A stretch of DNA of 64,000 bases, taken from Hemerocallis citrina. Its lineage: Eukaryota; Streptophyta; Magnoliopsida; Asparagales; Asphodelaceae. The position numbers were made by a program, and so were the translations under genes. Shown here in pieces: positions 44,214 to 55,290 of this stretch. Numbering within the stretch: the stretch's first letter is position 1; every line of letters starts with the position of its first letter. The notes under the pieces are model-generated. The model did no database searches, was not told where the DNA came from, and was given only the letters and a program-made list of their open reading frames with translations. The stretch is from NCBI GenBank assembly GCA_017893485.1, contig CM030366.1:184681947-184745946 (forward strand), written 5' to 3'.

Positions 44214-44549
44214 ATGAAAACTAATATAACTCTGTATTTTCACTATTGGGATTATGAATACATACATATATGTGTTCCAATAAGTGTACCAACGGTTAAT
44301 CTCGCGGACGCCTTAGTGGCCATTGAAAAACGGCCCAAAATTACACGTTGGAATCGCAAAGACTTAGATATGGATAGAACAGATCCAATTAGGTACAACA
44401 TTTCCATTGCCAGATATCAATTGGAGATGCGGACATCGACATCTATTATATATCAGCCATATTTGGGATCGTCATATGAGTGCGAGCATGATATTCGGCT
44501 TGTGAACATCATGTCTCGTCACCGAGTTATCTTCCAGTTTTGCTCGCAT
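44214..44549 (+). pseudogene. PMD (MAIN-like) gene, fourth exon
   Basis: The frame has YFHYWDYEYIHICVP (family L-LWAWER-P), ITRWNRKDLDMDRTD, ISIARYQLEMRTSTSIIYQPY (family Y-R-LD-Q-VIWQPY) and IRLVNIMSRHRVIFQF (family ARVPLICF). The acceptor that would join it to 44142 is not obvious: candidate AG sites near 44190-44200 leave a stop in frame, which suggests decay. It ends at CAT before GTTAGA (GT at 44550-44551), giving a clean 88-bp intron to the next exon. Confidence 0.75.
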
Positions 44550-44637
44550 GTTAGAAGTCCATATTCGTATCTTCATTTAATTATTACTTTCCTTATCATA
44601 ACGTTTATATGTGTTATAAAGTAGATATATGATACAG

Positions 44638-44988
44638 GGTGTATGGTATCTCGGTGATCGTTGTTATCGCCAAATGACTAAGATTATTGTTATCCCATGA
44701 GACCCACCTCCTGTCTTGTCTCGAATATCGCCACAAGATTATTGTCCGCCTATGGACGCTACTCGACTTGTCCATCATGTACACCAGAGCATATACGATC
44801 AATATTGGGCTCATGTATCAGTAGGTGCTATTATGTTGACACTCTCGCATGCAGCAAATATCTATTTTATAGGACCAGCTAGCATTAGTGATTCTACTGC
44901 ACAGTTGCTCTTTCCATCTCCCCCATTTTGGTCGCCGACTGAGTATACCCCACCCCTGACAAGCCTGCCAGGCAAGGCGAGTGCATAG
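44638..44988 (+). pseudogene. PMD (MAIN-like) gene, fifth exon
   Basis: After a GATACAG acceptor (AG at 44636-44637) the frame gives GVWYLGDRCYRQM, the end of the mobile domain (family EWHLPDRVLRQFG), then IVIP, a TGA (44698-44700) and DPPPVLSRISPQDYCPP. The frame stays open to a TAG at 44986-44988. The TGA sits in CCATGAGAC and would be Arg if CGA, so it is probably a deaminated CpG. The C-terminal 80 residues are not recognisable. A further possible exon starts after TTTCAG at 45233. Confidence 0.7.
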
Positions 44989-45233
44989 TGAAAGTGTCAT
45001 TTTTTCCGGCGGTACAGTTACGAGGAGTATCCCGCAGGGAACTTTCCAGTTCGAGCCGTGTGGAATACTATCCTATGTTAGTATATAGTAATCGGTTATG
45101 TATCTTTACTACATTTGTTGGATTATGATTAGATTTTTGTACATTAACAATTCGTTTAACCAAAGGAGTTATACTGATGTTGCCAGGTTCTGTCTAATAC
45201 TGAAACTCAACTATGAAGAATCATTATTTCAGA

Positions 45234-45372
45234 AATAGTGTTGAGAGACACTGTTCCCGCTCAAGTCTTTGCTAGTAGGAAATATGTATCTAGGGACCGA
45301 CCATCATCTTCACGGTGGTGGGCGATACAGAGGAATATTGACTCTAGCAGTACAAAGACATCGAATCTGACA
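45234..45372 (+). other. Possible last exon of the PMD gene
   Basis: A TTATTTCAG acceptor-like site is followed by an open stretch (VLRDTVPAQVF, DRPSSSRWWAIQ) ending in TAA near 45372. A T-rich region with repeated GGACTTTT follows (45450-45620), like a plant 3' untranslated region. No domain is recognised. The link to the PMD gene is by position only. Confidence 0.3.
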
Positions 45373-45739
45373 TAAAAAATTGTGCCATGTACACAGGTGG
45401 ATGATGAGGACTAGCAATTAACTTGGAAACCCGAAATTTAGGCTTTTGTAAATTTGGACTTTTTTTATTTTTGTAATTTTCTGTTGAGTTAGTATTTTTT
45501 GGACTTTTGTTTCCACATTTTTCAAGCCATAATCTCCGGCTTTATTCAACTTTGGACTTTGGTAAAAAATTTAAACCCACTACACTAACTTTTTTGTTTG
45601 CATGGACTTTTGTTTCGTTCGACACCGAATCTCCGGCTTTTGGTTATTCTTTCTCTTACTATTTTGAATGTGAAATCACGATAAGAGGAAGAGAAAATAT
45701 ATTTAATACACCATTTCCAGTCCATATCGAAATACATTA

Positions 45740-45826
45740 AGCAAAACTCTTTATTCTTCTCCAATTTAGCATTCACATATTCTTCTCCAATGGCCCATTT
45801 ACATCATCTTCTTCCACGACTTCATC
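45740..45826 (+). pseudogene. PIF/Harbinger transposase, N-terminal fragment
   Basis: The frame GPFTSSSSTTSS runs into solo LTR E and, after the LTR, continues NEESEHHESIARLVNN at 49157. Ser-rich N-termini followed by an acidic stretch are usual in plant Harbinger transposases. No in-frame ATG is present in this piece, so the start codon has been lost or lies upstream in another exon. A TATA-like AATATATTTAATA is near 45694-45706. Confidence 0.5.
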
Positions 45827-48800
45827 TGTAACACCCCGAATTCCAAAATACAACTGAATTCGAAGTTCCACATGATCTTTACACTTCTTTTGTACAATTT
45901 TATAAGGAAATAAAAACTTTTCTTTCATCAGAGTTACATTACACTTGTATATTGTCACAGCGGAAGCAATTTTACAATAATTTACATAAAACAACATTTA
46001 AATCAATCTTGCGCAACATGTATACTTCAATTTGTTAAGCATCTTTACCCTGCATATAAAACTGTGGGCGCGTCATTTCATTCAACTGACGAAATATTAT
46101 ACACGGCCATCCTCTCTATGCCGAAAACAGTATAACGATTCTCATTACTTAGCAATCCACAAACTTGTTCACAAACAAAGCTAAAGGGACTATCCTATTG
46201 ATGTCGTGTTGTGAATGTGCACTTAGTCCTTAATGCAATTATTTGTATTATATGACACTAATGCGTACTTGTTCAGAGTTTATGCAGCCCATACTACATA
46301 GGTCCAAGGGCAAGCCCTTAACCGTTCTTCATCTTGTATGGTTCAATCTCTCGCCATGACTTAATCTACTACTGTAACTACGGTAAGTATCCTAGATGTT
46401 TTCTGACCTACGAACTCATGTCTAGGCGCCCTGGAGGGAATCCCAACGCACTGACACATGAGTCATCATGCAGGCATCCTGTGGTAATTCAGCTCCTACT
46501 ATAGACATGACACTACCTGCAGTCGTCAAACACCCCACGAGCGTCGCCATCGGGACGGTACTCTGGAGCAGTATCCACGCCCTATCATGACGCATCATGG
46601 GACATCCTGTGAATACTCTCATGCTGCCAATCCAATGGCCCTCATACTCAATGTTTTTCTCTTACTTTCATCACATCTTCACTATGTATATAATCCTTAG
46701 TTGAATTGAATCAGGAATAAAATCAACTCTTAGAATGTAGCACTCCCACTATACTGGTCTTATTCATTTAATTCACATGACCCAACCTTGGTCTTCTCAT
46801 TTCAAATATCATTTCACAATTCTTTCATTGCCGGTATAAGGCTTCGCTATACCCTAATTCTCAATTTCAACTCATAATTACAATATCGAGCTTTTCATAC
46901 TCACAAGATCTTTTAATGATTAATCACAATTCACATTTCATATTCATAACATTCATGTATTCATATTCATGGTACTCTTCCTAACTCATCATGTCAACTA
47001 ATTTCAATTTCTCAAATAAAATATCATGCATAACAATAAAAATGCAACATGCCACAATCACTAGTTTATAACCCACATAATTATATTTTAATCCATGCTA
47101 ATTCCACAGTTCACAATTTCACTTAGTTCACACTTCACACTTTTCAAATTTCTCATTACCAAAATCTCATTTTAAACTTCTTAAACAATCCATTCGAACT
47201 TCAAAAGAAAACAATTTAAGTTAATAATTAAAATAAGTTCCTTCTTGTAAAAACGATCTCACTTATACAAGGCCACAGGTAATAGAGATTTCCTCACAAA
47301 ATATAGATATTATTTGAAACTTCACGGCAGTCGACTGTTAATCATGGCCAGTGGCTGTTCTGCGAGGTTCTAAAGCTCGAAAATAAAGTAATCAGAGAAG
47401 TCAACTGTCACATATGACCAGTCGGCTGTTCTGCGATGATCTTTAAACTTAAAAATAAAACGATCAGGGCAGTCAACTGTTACAAAAGTCGGTCGACTGT
47501 TCTGTAAAAGATTCGAACTATATATTTTTCATTTTCTCAAACCAGTCGACTATGCTACTGGGTTTTTCAATTTCTCAAAAAAAAATGTTTTTTTAGTTCT
47601 TTTTCTTCTCTTTTTGAAACATAACTTTCCGGATTATAGCACACATAAAATTACAGCAACTCAGTATTTTTATGAGTATTTTAACTCTTTAAAACATGCA
47701 TTTTAGCCTTAGTTTGTATTCAATGATCATAATTTCGACATTCGAGAACTAAAGCATAATTCTTCATAATTAAAGATAGATTCCCACAAAAATCACTACA
47801 AAAATGTTTTCTTTCTCACGATGTTTTTAGAACACAAAAATTCATCTTTCTTAATGAATAAAACTCATTTTTATCCACTAATTTACACATAATGCATTCA
47901 ATCTTTTGTTTGCAAAAATACAATCTTTTCATTTATTCTAATACTCATATGGAACATATAACAATGGAAAATTCTACTACAACAATTAACAATCATCTCT
48001 TAGTAAATTATTCCATCAATTCATCTCCAGCATAACATTCTACTTTAATACTTTAATCAACAAACATGGTTCTAATCTTTTTACTAGTTAATCCACATAG
48101 TTTGCATTTAGAACATACTTAGCATGCACACTAACATTAAAAACAATGAGAACATTTACTTTTACTCATAATTAATAAATCTAGTAATCAAAATAACACA
48201 CATTTACTAATTTATCAATTCTCTTCTAATTAGGCAAGCATGCATTTCATTTCAACTAGTGGCTTTATAATAACAATTCAATTTCATTCCTAGCATGATT
48301 TCTACTTTAAGTCATGAGAAACACCCACCTCTTTGAAGAAAAAGCCAACTAAAAGCTCCTAGAGTCCCCTAGAATACGAGAGAGTGCCTTCTCCTCCTAG
48401 ATTGCGATGCAAGAACTCCTTCTCCTTGCTTCCTTGTCAAAATCGAGAGCTCCAAGTGTGGGGGAATGAATGACCGGCCTCCAATGGTACACACACACTC
48501 ACACTCATACTTATATATATCTCCTATATAATTTCTTCTTTCAATAGTTTCTTAGTGTAGAATACAAATAGATATGGGGTATTTATACTAATTCTAGGAT
48601 AAATTGGAGGGCTAGGATTCATTGGATAGTTATAGGATGGATGGCTAGGATAGGAGGGGAAGTTGTAGCAACCACCCACACTCAAATAAACTACCCATGC
48701 ACACACGCCCACTCTCCCATTCCTCCATGCACAATCTGGCCTCAAAATAGTGTGCATTGCACACTACGTGCATGCGCGTGCCCCTCTAGTACCCCTATTT

Positions 48801-49156
48801 GAAGTTTGTACAATTTTAATTAATCAAATTGTTCACATTTTGTGTCTACATGACAAGTGTGACCATTTAAATGATTAATTAAATTTATGGGCTTCACAAA
48901 TAGTGGGCTTAGGCTTGTGGGCCAAATAATAAAATAATAAAATAATAGTTTATTAAAGTGAGCTCAAATTAAGAAAATAGTGTTTTAGGCTTTATAAAAT
49001 AGGCTTTTAGAAAAATAAAAGAAGAAAATAATTGTTCATACTATAAAATGAAACTTTATATCTAAAAATAACTAAATAAATATACACATGAAATTTGCAC
49101 GTGCACAACACGTGAAAATCAACATTTCCATTAAAATGAAAGTTTAGGGTATTACA
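45827..49156 (-). mobile_element. Solo LTR E (Tekay-like) inside the transposase gene
   Basis: A single 3.33-kb LTR starts TGTAACACCCCGAATT and ends AGGGTATTACA, with a perfect 5-bp duplication TCATC (45822-45826 and 49157-49161). No interior or partner is present. Termini and size fit Tekay/Del-like LTRs. The interior holds a 70-72-bp tandem repeat (47321-47520) and a CTTGTA...TACAAG inverted repeat (47244-47271) resembling the stem-loop of T, C and D. Small open frames such as 46622-46422 are unremarkable. Orientation is inferred from the end sequences by analogy with T and C. Confidence 0.88.
47321..47520. repeat. 70-72-bp tandem repeat in solo LTR E
   Basis: Three copies start at GCAGTCGACTGT, GAAGTCAACTGT and GCAGTCAACTGT (cores at 47331, 47401 and 47473). 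Each contains a second half with CAGTCGGCTGTTCTG. The GTCGACTG cores are palindromic. Confidence 0.7.
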
Positions 49157-50364
49157 TCATCAAACGAAGAATCCGAGCACCATGAAAGTATTGCGAGACT
49201 TGTTAATAACCGTATGCAAATATTTTTCATTGTAGTCCAACAAAGCCAGCGTGCAAGTCACCGCCGATATATTCGTTGTGAAAGTAAAAGATGGTGACAG
49301 ACGTCTTCGAAGGGATTATTTTTCCGATAATCCCATTTACGGTGACACTATGTTCTGCCTTCGATTCCGTATGCGTCGGATTTTATTCAATCAGATACTA
49401 GAAGCTATTGTTTGTTACGATCAATACTTTCTTCGGCAACAAGATGCAACAAAAGCTTTTGGTTTATCTCCACATCAGAAAATCACTGCAGCGAAACGGT
49501 GTTTGGCGTACGAATCTTCTACAAATGCGGTAGAAGAGTACGTACGAATTAGATAATGTGTTGTTTGGAAAATAGTTCATCGGTTTTGTGTCGCAATTGT
49601 TAACATATTTGGGCCTCATCATCTGAGAAATCTAACTATCGATGATGTTCAAAGGCTCCTTGAAGAAAACAAATCTCGAGGTTTTCCCAGAATGTTAGGT
49701 AGTGCAGATTACATGCACTGGGCATGGAAAAATTGTCCCGTTGCCTGGCATGGCCATTATACCGGCCACGTCCAGGAGCTTAGAATTATTCTCGAAGCAG
49801 TGGCTTTTTATGACCTTTGGTTTTGACATTCATTCTTCGGAAAACCAGCATCCAAGAATGATCTTAACGTACTTAACCGTTCCACATTATTTGATAATAT
49901 TCTTGATGATTGTGCACTGTCGACAAATTTCATTATCAACAATCATAGTTACAGCATGGGGTACTATTAAGTGGATAGTATATACCCTATTGGTTACTAT
50001 AGTCAAAACTTACTCGACCCTAGATACCTAAAAAGAGAAAAGAATTGCCCAAATGCAAGAAGCTGCACGAAAAGATGTTAAACGCACATTCAGGGTCTTA
50101 CAGACATGATTTGTGATTGTAAAAGGCCCAGCCAGACTTTGGGATGCCGACAATCTTGCCTATATTATGAAGATGTATATCATTTTACACAATATGATTG
50201 TTGAGAATAAACAAGAAGTGGTGAGTATGATTATGACCAACATGTTGACTCTACCCTCATTGTACCTAACAGAGCTGGACCAACAGTCCGTGCAGCCTGA
50301 ACCGCATGCAATGTCGAACTACATGACAGACAAAAATGCTTGCACTACGACAAGATTTGGTTGA
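49157..50364 (+). pseudogene. PIF/Harbinger transposase, main part (inactive)
   Basis: Frames on the plus strand together give the DDE_Tnp_4-type nuclease. They are the N-terminal helix region (RRDYFSDNPIYG, FRMRRILFNQILEAI, GLSPHQKITAAKRCLAY), then RMLGSADYMHWAWKNCP with the first Asp, IILEAVAFYDLWF, SKNDLNVLNRSTLF with the second Asp, and PARLWDADNLAYIMKMYIILHNMIVEN at the end. The catalytic Glu block reads KDVKRTF where the family has KDVERAF, so Glu is replaced by Lys. Frameshifts near 49290, 49790 and 49960 and stops near 50030 and 50110 confirm a pseudogene. The element would cut and paste at 3-bp TWA targets. Confidence 0.88.
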
Positions 50365-50751
50365 GCACATTTGGAACCAATATAAATATGACAATTAGGA
50401 AAACACCGACGAGGACATTTGATCTTTCCAGAATTTTATATGTATTTATTTTTTTATCAGAAGTATTGTTTCTATAAAAATGTTCCACTGCAATATTTTG
50501 TCTTCCTATTTATTATAATAAAATACAACTACATTGTGAAAAATAAGGAAGATATAGCCAACAATGCAACATATATATAAGAATAGATGCTAAGTTACCC
50601 CGTATGGTAACCTCGTTTTTGCATTATTTCATTTTGTCTACACATGAAATAATAACGTTGAGTATCAGGTAATGTATTGAGGTCCATACTCATTATGCGA
50701 TCTTTACTCCATTCGTTCTTTCAGTTCGTAGTCTTCTGTTAATCACAATTT
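50365..50751. other. Spacer between convergent transposon ORFs
   Basis: AT-rich DNA between the 3' ends of the transposase (plus) and the trihelix/NAM ORF (minus), presumably two back-to-back 3' untranslated regions. No other structure was seen. Confidence 0.5.
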
Positions 50752-50901
50752 TCATTTCCGTCCCTGTATCATCATTTCCTGCGTCTTTTTATAAAAAGAG
50801 TTAAAAAAAATTATCTCTTCAACCATTGCAGCAAACTCAGATGATTCAACCATCATTTTTCCTTTTTTCTTCTTTGCTTTTTGACCAGGTGGTCCGCGGG
50901 G

Positions 50902-50940
<39 letters not shown>

Positions 50941-51542
50941 CATAGGCAAATCCATGCCAACCGGAATATCTAAATCCATGTTGATCATTGTGGGGAAACG
51001 TGCTGTGCTTCCACCTTCCCCGGATTGAGAACTCGGGCCAGAGCTGAACACGCAAATTGTACGCAAAGAAAAATTTGGCTGATCTTTAAGTATTTCGTAA
51101 CATTCTTCAAATTTGAAGATTTTTCCACCAATTTGCATGTATTTCATTCTTGCATCGCGTACCTATCAAAATTTCAAAAGCGCGAATTATAATTGAGTAA
51201 ATTTTGTTTTAAAACAAAAGTCGCATAAACCACATAAATTATACAAACCTTATCCACCTCAGTTGTTCCGCTTGCAGCTTTATTTGTTACACTGCCCAAC
51301 TCCGCCCTGAATACAGCAACTTCTTTCGAAATAGTTGAGAATCAACTTGAAAGGAAACCGGTCGTTCTGTCAGTTGAACTGCCTAATAGACTAACAAATG
51401 TAAGATACACATGATCCCAAAACTGTGTCCTGGATTGATAGCTACCAAACAACGGATCTTGAGTTATAGCAACCTAACTTTGGGATACAGTAACATCTTC
51501 AATAGATGTGTATACCCTGCCTCTATTAGCACGATTGGCCAT
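50752..51542 (-). pseudogene. Trihelix/NAM-associated protein gene of the Harbinger-like element
   Basis: Exon 1 (51542-51249) starts MANRANRGRVYTSIEDVTVSQ and has the SANT/trihelix pattern ITQDPLFGSYQSRTQFWDHVY and STISKEVAVFRAEL. Exon 2 (51162-50752) has VRDARMKYMQIGGKIFKFEECYEILKD, the NAM-associated block (family FKFEHCWEILK), a proline run and the basic stretch KAKKKKGK. The intron is GTTTGT...TGATAG, phase 0. Such Myb/trihelix proteins are the second gene of PIF/Harbinger elements and bind their ends. Two in-frame stops in exon 1 (TAG at a usual Trp, TGA at a usual Arg) inactivate it. Confidence 0.8.
50901..50939. repeat. Poly-G/poly-C homopolymer coding a proline run
   Basis: About 38 consecutive G on the plus strand, read as CCC proline codons in exon 2 of the minus-strand ORF. 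The length is probably unstable and may also be an assembly approximation. Confidence 0.8.
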
Positions 51543-51639
51543 TGTTTCGATTAACAAACATCGAATGTGAGAAAGAAAGAGGATAGAAAAACTAGGGAAG
51601 AACATGTTGTAAATGAGAACTGCTGTGTTTGGATAGATT

Positions 51640-51662
51640 TGAGTGTATATATATAGCAACAT
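51640..51662 (-). promoter_or_regulatory. TATA box upstream of the trihelix/NAM ORF
   Basis: On the minus strand GCTATATATATACACTC lies about 100 bases before the ATG at 51542, followed by a C/T-rich leader. Distance and context are those of a plant core promoter. Confidence 0.5.
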
Positions 51663-51739
51663 GAAATTTTTTAGCCGAAATCAAGTATAGCCGTTACAGT
51701 GAATTGTGATCGTTGGCATTGGACGAGGGTGTTTGAGTC

Positions 51740-51920
51740 TTTCAATTTTTTTTAAAATAAAATAAAATTTGGAAAGGAACGAAATAAGTTGTTTTGTCCC
51801 TCATTTTCAAAAATTTTTGCCGTTCAAATAATTCAAAAAAAAAGGGTCGTACAAAATTTTATATTTCGCTCGACAACGTATTGAGCGGAAAAAAACCCTT
51901 TCACGAAATTTCGTCGTGTC
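51740..51920. repeat. TIR-like right edge of the ancestral PMD/Harbinger element
   Basis: Read inward (minus strand) there is a CACGAAATTTCG-type palindrome, a T run, the inverted pair CGCTC...GAGCG around AATACGTTGTC, another T run, GAACGG, and ATGAGGGACAAAACAACTTA followed by CGTTCC. The order and several words parallel 8405-8520 read inward. I interpret the pair as diverged terminal inverted repeats; the match is imperfect and the exact ends and target duplication are not seen. Confidence 0.35.
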
Positions 51921-52787
51921 TCCTATGTTTTGCAAAATACCATATCCCTTGCCAAATATAATAGACCACTGTTCCTCTCCAACTCAAAATTTGAACATTT
52001 GGCCAAAGACTTTTTTTTCAAAATTTTGCACAATTTGAATTTTTAGCCAACGACTACATATATGCCCTGATAGCACAATGGTTTTCTTTATCCCTCGGCA
52101 TAACTTAAATCATGTCCGCAATAAGTAATTCAATAGCGGAAAATCAATTACCTGGATTTTCTAAAACATAAGAACCACAGAGAAGTTTGGATAACCCTAA
52201 TAACAATTAACAAACAAAAGGCGCTAGTTCGCTCCATGCTCATCACATAATGCTACAGTGATTAACAAACAAAACAATCTTACAGGCTACAGTAGTTTCC
52301 ATATAATCCCTACATATTCATCAAAGTTACTTGTTCTTAACAAAATGACTAAATAAGTGAACAATATTCAAGTATTTATGATCGTCGAGGATTTCTCTCA
52401 TCTTAGCAAAACAAACTGAAATTTGAAGAATCTACATCCCACACCGCATCAAGCATTTTCTTCGTTTTCAAAAAAATAATCAAATAAAAACGAATTCCAA
52501 AAAGGAAGGAGATGCAATATCTGAGAGGAAATTTATGGCAACCAGAGAATCTCGAGGGAACAAAATATCAAGGGAGAAATGGACATAACGATAAACATAG
52601 CATTAATAACTTTTAGGACTCGGACAGAGAACATGAAGAAGCATAGCCCACATACATACATATATACAAAATTGACGAGCCATTGCTAAATAATTTACAA
52701 GCTAAATTGGGTCATAATTTACAGTACACACGTGGAGAAGCAACCCACGATATCCAAAAACAGACTAGTATAAATATACGTGCCAAT
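51921..52787. other. Flank and GEN1 3' untranslated region
   Basis: No open frame or repeat of note. The part next to 52788 must include the GEN1 3' untranslated region (minus strand). The distal part separates it from the transposon cluster. AT-rich, with no recognised motif. Confidence 0.5.
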
Positions 52788-53036
52788 CTAACCAAAGAGA
52801 AGGCGCCTCCTTGCCGACTTAGGTAAAGGCAGATCCACATCAGAGCTAGAAGATTTTCTGTTCTTCTTTAACTTCAATTCATTAGATGACTTGTTTTCTG
52901 AACCCTCACCAAGCTTTACTTGAGTCAAAGGTTTGGTAGAACGATAGAACTGGGTGATACTGAGCTGAACACCATCAGAGCTAGGAGATTCTAAGGCTTC
53001 ACCTTGCCTCTTTTTGGATTTTAATTCTTTTATTCT
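52788..53036 (-). CDS. GEN1: GEN1 last exon (C-terminus)
   Basis: The exon follows a TTGCAG acceptor (AG at 53038-53037) and encodes RIKELKSKKRQ, SDGVQLSITQFYRSTKP and the end KSARRRLLFG, stop at 52790-52788. Plant GEN1 proteins end with the same VQ-SIT-FYRS block (a PIP-like motif region) and KSVRRRLLF tail. The phase-0 junction matches the preceding exon, which ends FLEEK. GEN1 is an XPG/Rad2-family nuclease that resolves Holliday junctions in nuclear DNA repair and meiosis. The exon is fully open. The 83-codon length is normal for the family tail. Confidence 0.88.
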   Translation of the reverse strand, partial: RIKELKSKKRQGEALESPSSDGVQLSITQFYRSTKPLTQVKLGEGSENKSSNELKLKKNRKSSSSDVDLPLPKSARRRLLFG

Positions 53037-53685
53037 CTGCAACATATTATTAATGAATGTTTGTTAACTTCATAAGGTCTAATCAAGTATTTCTGCATTC
53101 TGTCTGAAATTGATCTAGGTCTACAAATTTAACAACCCGTAAATTACAGCAAATAAATGTTTATGAGATTACACTACATGATATAGCAAATGAATGCTAG
53201 ACAATTTATCTTGGTCCGTGCACAATGATGAATCTTTTCCTGAACCAGGTAAACTTTTATTTGTATCAGAGTCAATGAGGAAGTTTTTAAGTCAGCCTCA
53301 TCCTCATCATCTAAAGTTTATGCATCAAATAGGGTTGGAAATTAGAAAGAGAGAAGAAACAAAATGTTACAACTGACCAGCAAAGCAGCAGCTAGACACC
53401 AAACGAAGGTTATTTAAAAGAGAAGATAATGCCATTAAGTCTAGAAGGGCTGGGCCATGAGCAATCTATCCTAGTACAAAATAGAAGGATACCTTCAAAA
53501 GATTAAGACTGGAGTTCAGAGAAAGGAAAAAGATGTTAGTATGCTACATAATTCACTTTCAACATAAAAAAACCCAAAGTAACCATATTTTCAATTACTT
53601 AGGAAATTTTCACATGCGACCTTTAGTTACTTACGAAATCACATTCAGGCATTCTGCAGACAATCCTTTTTTAGAGAATAGTTAT

Positions 53686-54396
53686 TGATATGGGTAAAAA
53701 GAGAACTATATCGAGACCATTCAAATCGGGCACGAATCTTAAAACTCTCAGGGACAAACGGTAATTTCACCCGTAAATAGGGACATGAATGGAAATTGGG
53801 CATCTTTCAAGCCCAATAATTCAAAAAAGGATCTGTCTCACTGGGTTGTCATAACAGCGTCATGCAAATAAGTCCATATCATTTAAGAATGATTTAAACT
53901 CATGATTATCTATAAGAGACAGTTCAAAAATCATATCTCCTATCTAAGGGAGAGTTTAAAACTCAAATCCTTTCAACTACTCTTATCTCTTCATGAAGAA
54001 GAGATAACTCATTCAATCCAAAAACACCGAGAAGTAGAGATAAATCATTATCTTGAAACTGAGCCTCAAGGCAACTATAAATACCCCTCTACATCCACTA
54101 GAACAAGGTAATGAGTATTTTCTCCACAAAAGCTCTCTCATATTCCTCTTGAGTTCTAAATTGAGCGTCGGAGGGTCAGTCGCCGCGATCAACCCCAGTG
54201 TTTCAGACTTTTTGCAGGTCAGCGGAGGCGATCGTCACCACACGAATTAGATCCAACGGCGCAAACGAGTCAAATCGAGAAGTCAACATCAGTTGAAAGC
54301 AGTCAATACCGACGAAAATAAAAAAGGTCAGCTTTTTATTGTTTTTACAAGAACTCATATCATCAGTTTGCTGCCACACAGAAATTAGCAGTAACA
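53686..54396 (+). repeat. Element F 5' LTR
   Basis: 711 bp, partner 61010-61702. The sequence CTATAAATACCCCTCT near 54074-54089 is a good TATA box, followed by ACAAGGTAATGAG. The LTR end is set by CA before the primer site. Confidence 0.88.
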
Positions 54397-54399
54397 GAT

Positions 54400-54416
54400 T
54401 GGCGCAATCTGTGGGA
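54400..54416 (+). other. Element F primer-binding site
   Basis: TGGCGCAATCTGTGGGA starts three bases after the LTR. It closely resembles the GGCGCCGTCTGTGGGA-type primer site used by Tat-lineage elements, with two or three changes. Confidence 0.6.
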
Positions 54417-54429
54417 ATTTCAAAAAGCA

Positions 54430-55290
54430 ATCCGACCAAACTTTGCTGGTAAAAACAGTTTTCAGCCAGGCCTCCAAAAGGAAAAGGGAAGACAACGACC
54501 TCAAGCCGACGAGCCGACCCTCTTCTTTCACCTCATGAAGACGTCCTTCCTACCCTTCAAGTGGATCAACCTCTTCATCCAGAACAGCCTACTTAACCCC
54601 CCCTCCAAATAGCTTCCACTAGGGGGCTCCAAAAGAAATCAACACCATGCACAACACATTGGCGAGAACAGAGGGTCGGTCTATACCTTTACACCCTCCA
54701 CCGTACCTCCCGAGGTACCTTAACCTCAACAAGATCTCCGCCATCTCATAAACTCCAGATAACACGAGTCCGAACATGGGGGTCATTCAAGCAGACCACA
54801 TCCGTCACATCAGGTAGGCGGAAGGAGTCCTCGGAGGCCGCGTTCTAGAAGAGCTCCCTCTCCAAGGGGGCGCGGAAGAACTTCCTCTCCCAGAAGGCGA
54901 AGAAGATCCCTTTCTCCTAGGGGGCGAAGAAGCCACCGCTCCCCAAGGGACCACAGAAGAACTTCTCCCTGAGAAAGGAGGTATCCAATTCCAACCAGCA
55001 GAATAGCCCCTAGAAGAGGGAGAGAGGAAGAAGTACCAATCACCAGAGCAGAACTCCGAGAGGTCAAAGATGAAATTCTTCAGGCCCTCGACATAATTCC
55101 TTCCAAGACCCGGCGAACCAGTCCACACCGCTCTACTCCTCCGCAACGCGTAAAGTCTCATGGGTCCACCAGATCCGATCGGCAAGAGGAACCCGTCCTT
55201 CAACGCCTCTGAAAAATGGAAGATCGTCTAGCACTGTTGAAGCAGGAAGAAGAAAAACATGAAAGAAGATATCGTCCCATCAGACCCCCT
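54430..55290 (+). other. Element F leader and Arg/Ser-rich gag N-terminus
   Basis: Imperfect repeats encode Ser/Arg/Pro-rich peptides in one plus-strand frame (about 54810-54990), typical of the variable N-terminal part of Tat gag. Many shifts. Open frames on the minus strand (55203-54805) are shadows of these repeats. Confidence 0.5.

Noticed and set aside
46422..46622. Open frame inside solo LTR E
   Set aside because: Short, in an LTR, and without any recognisable motif.
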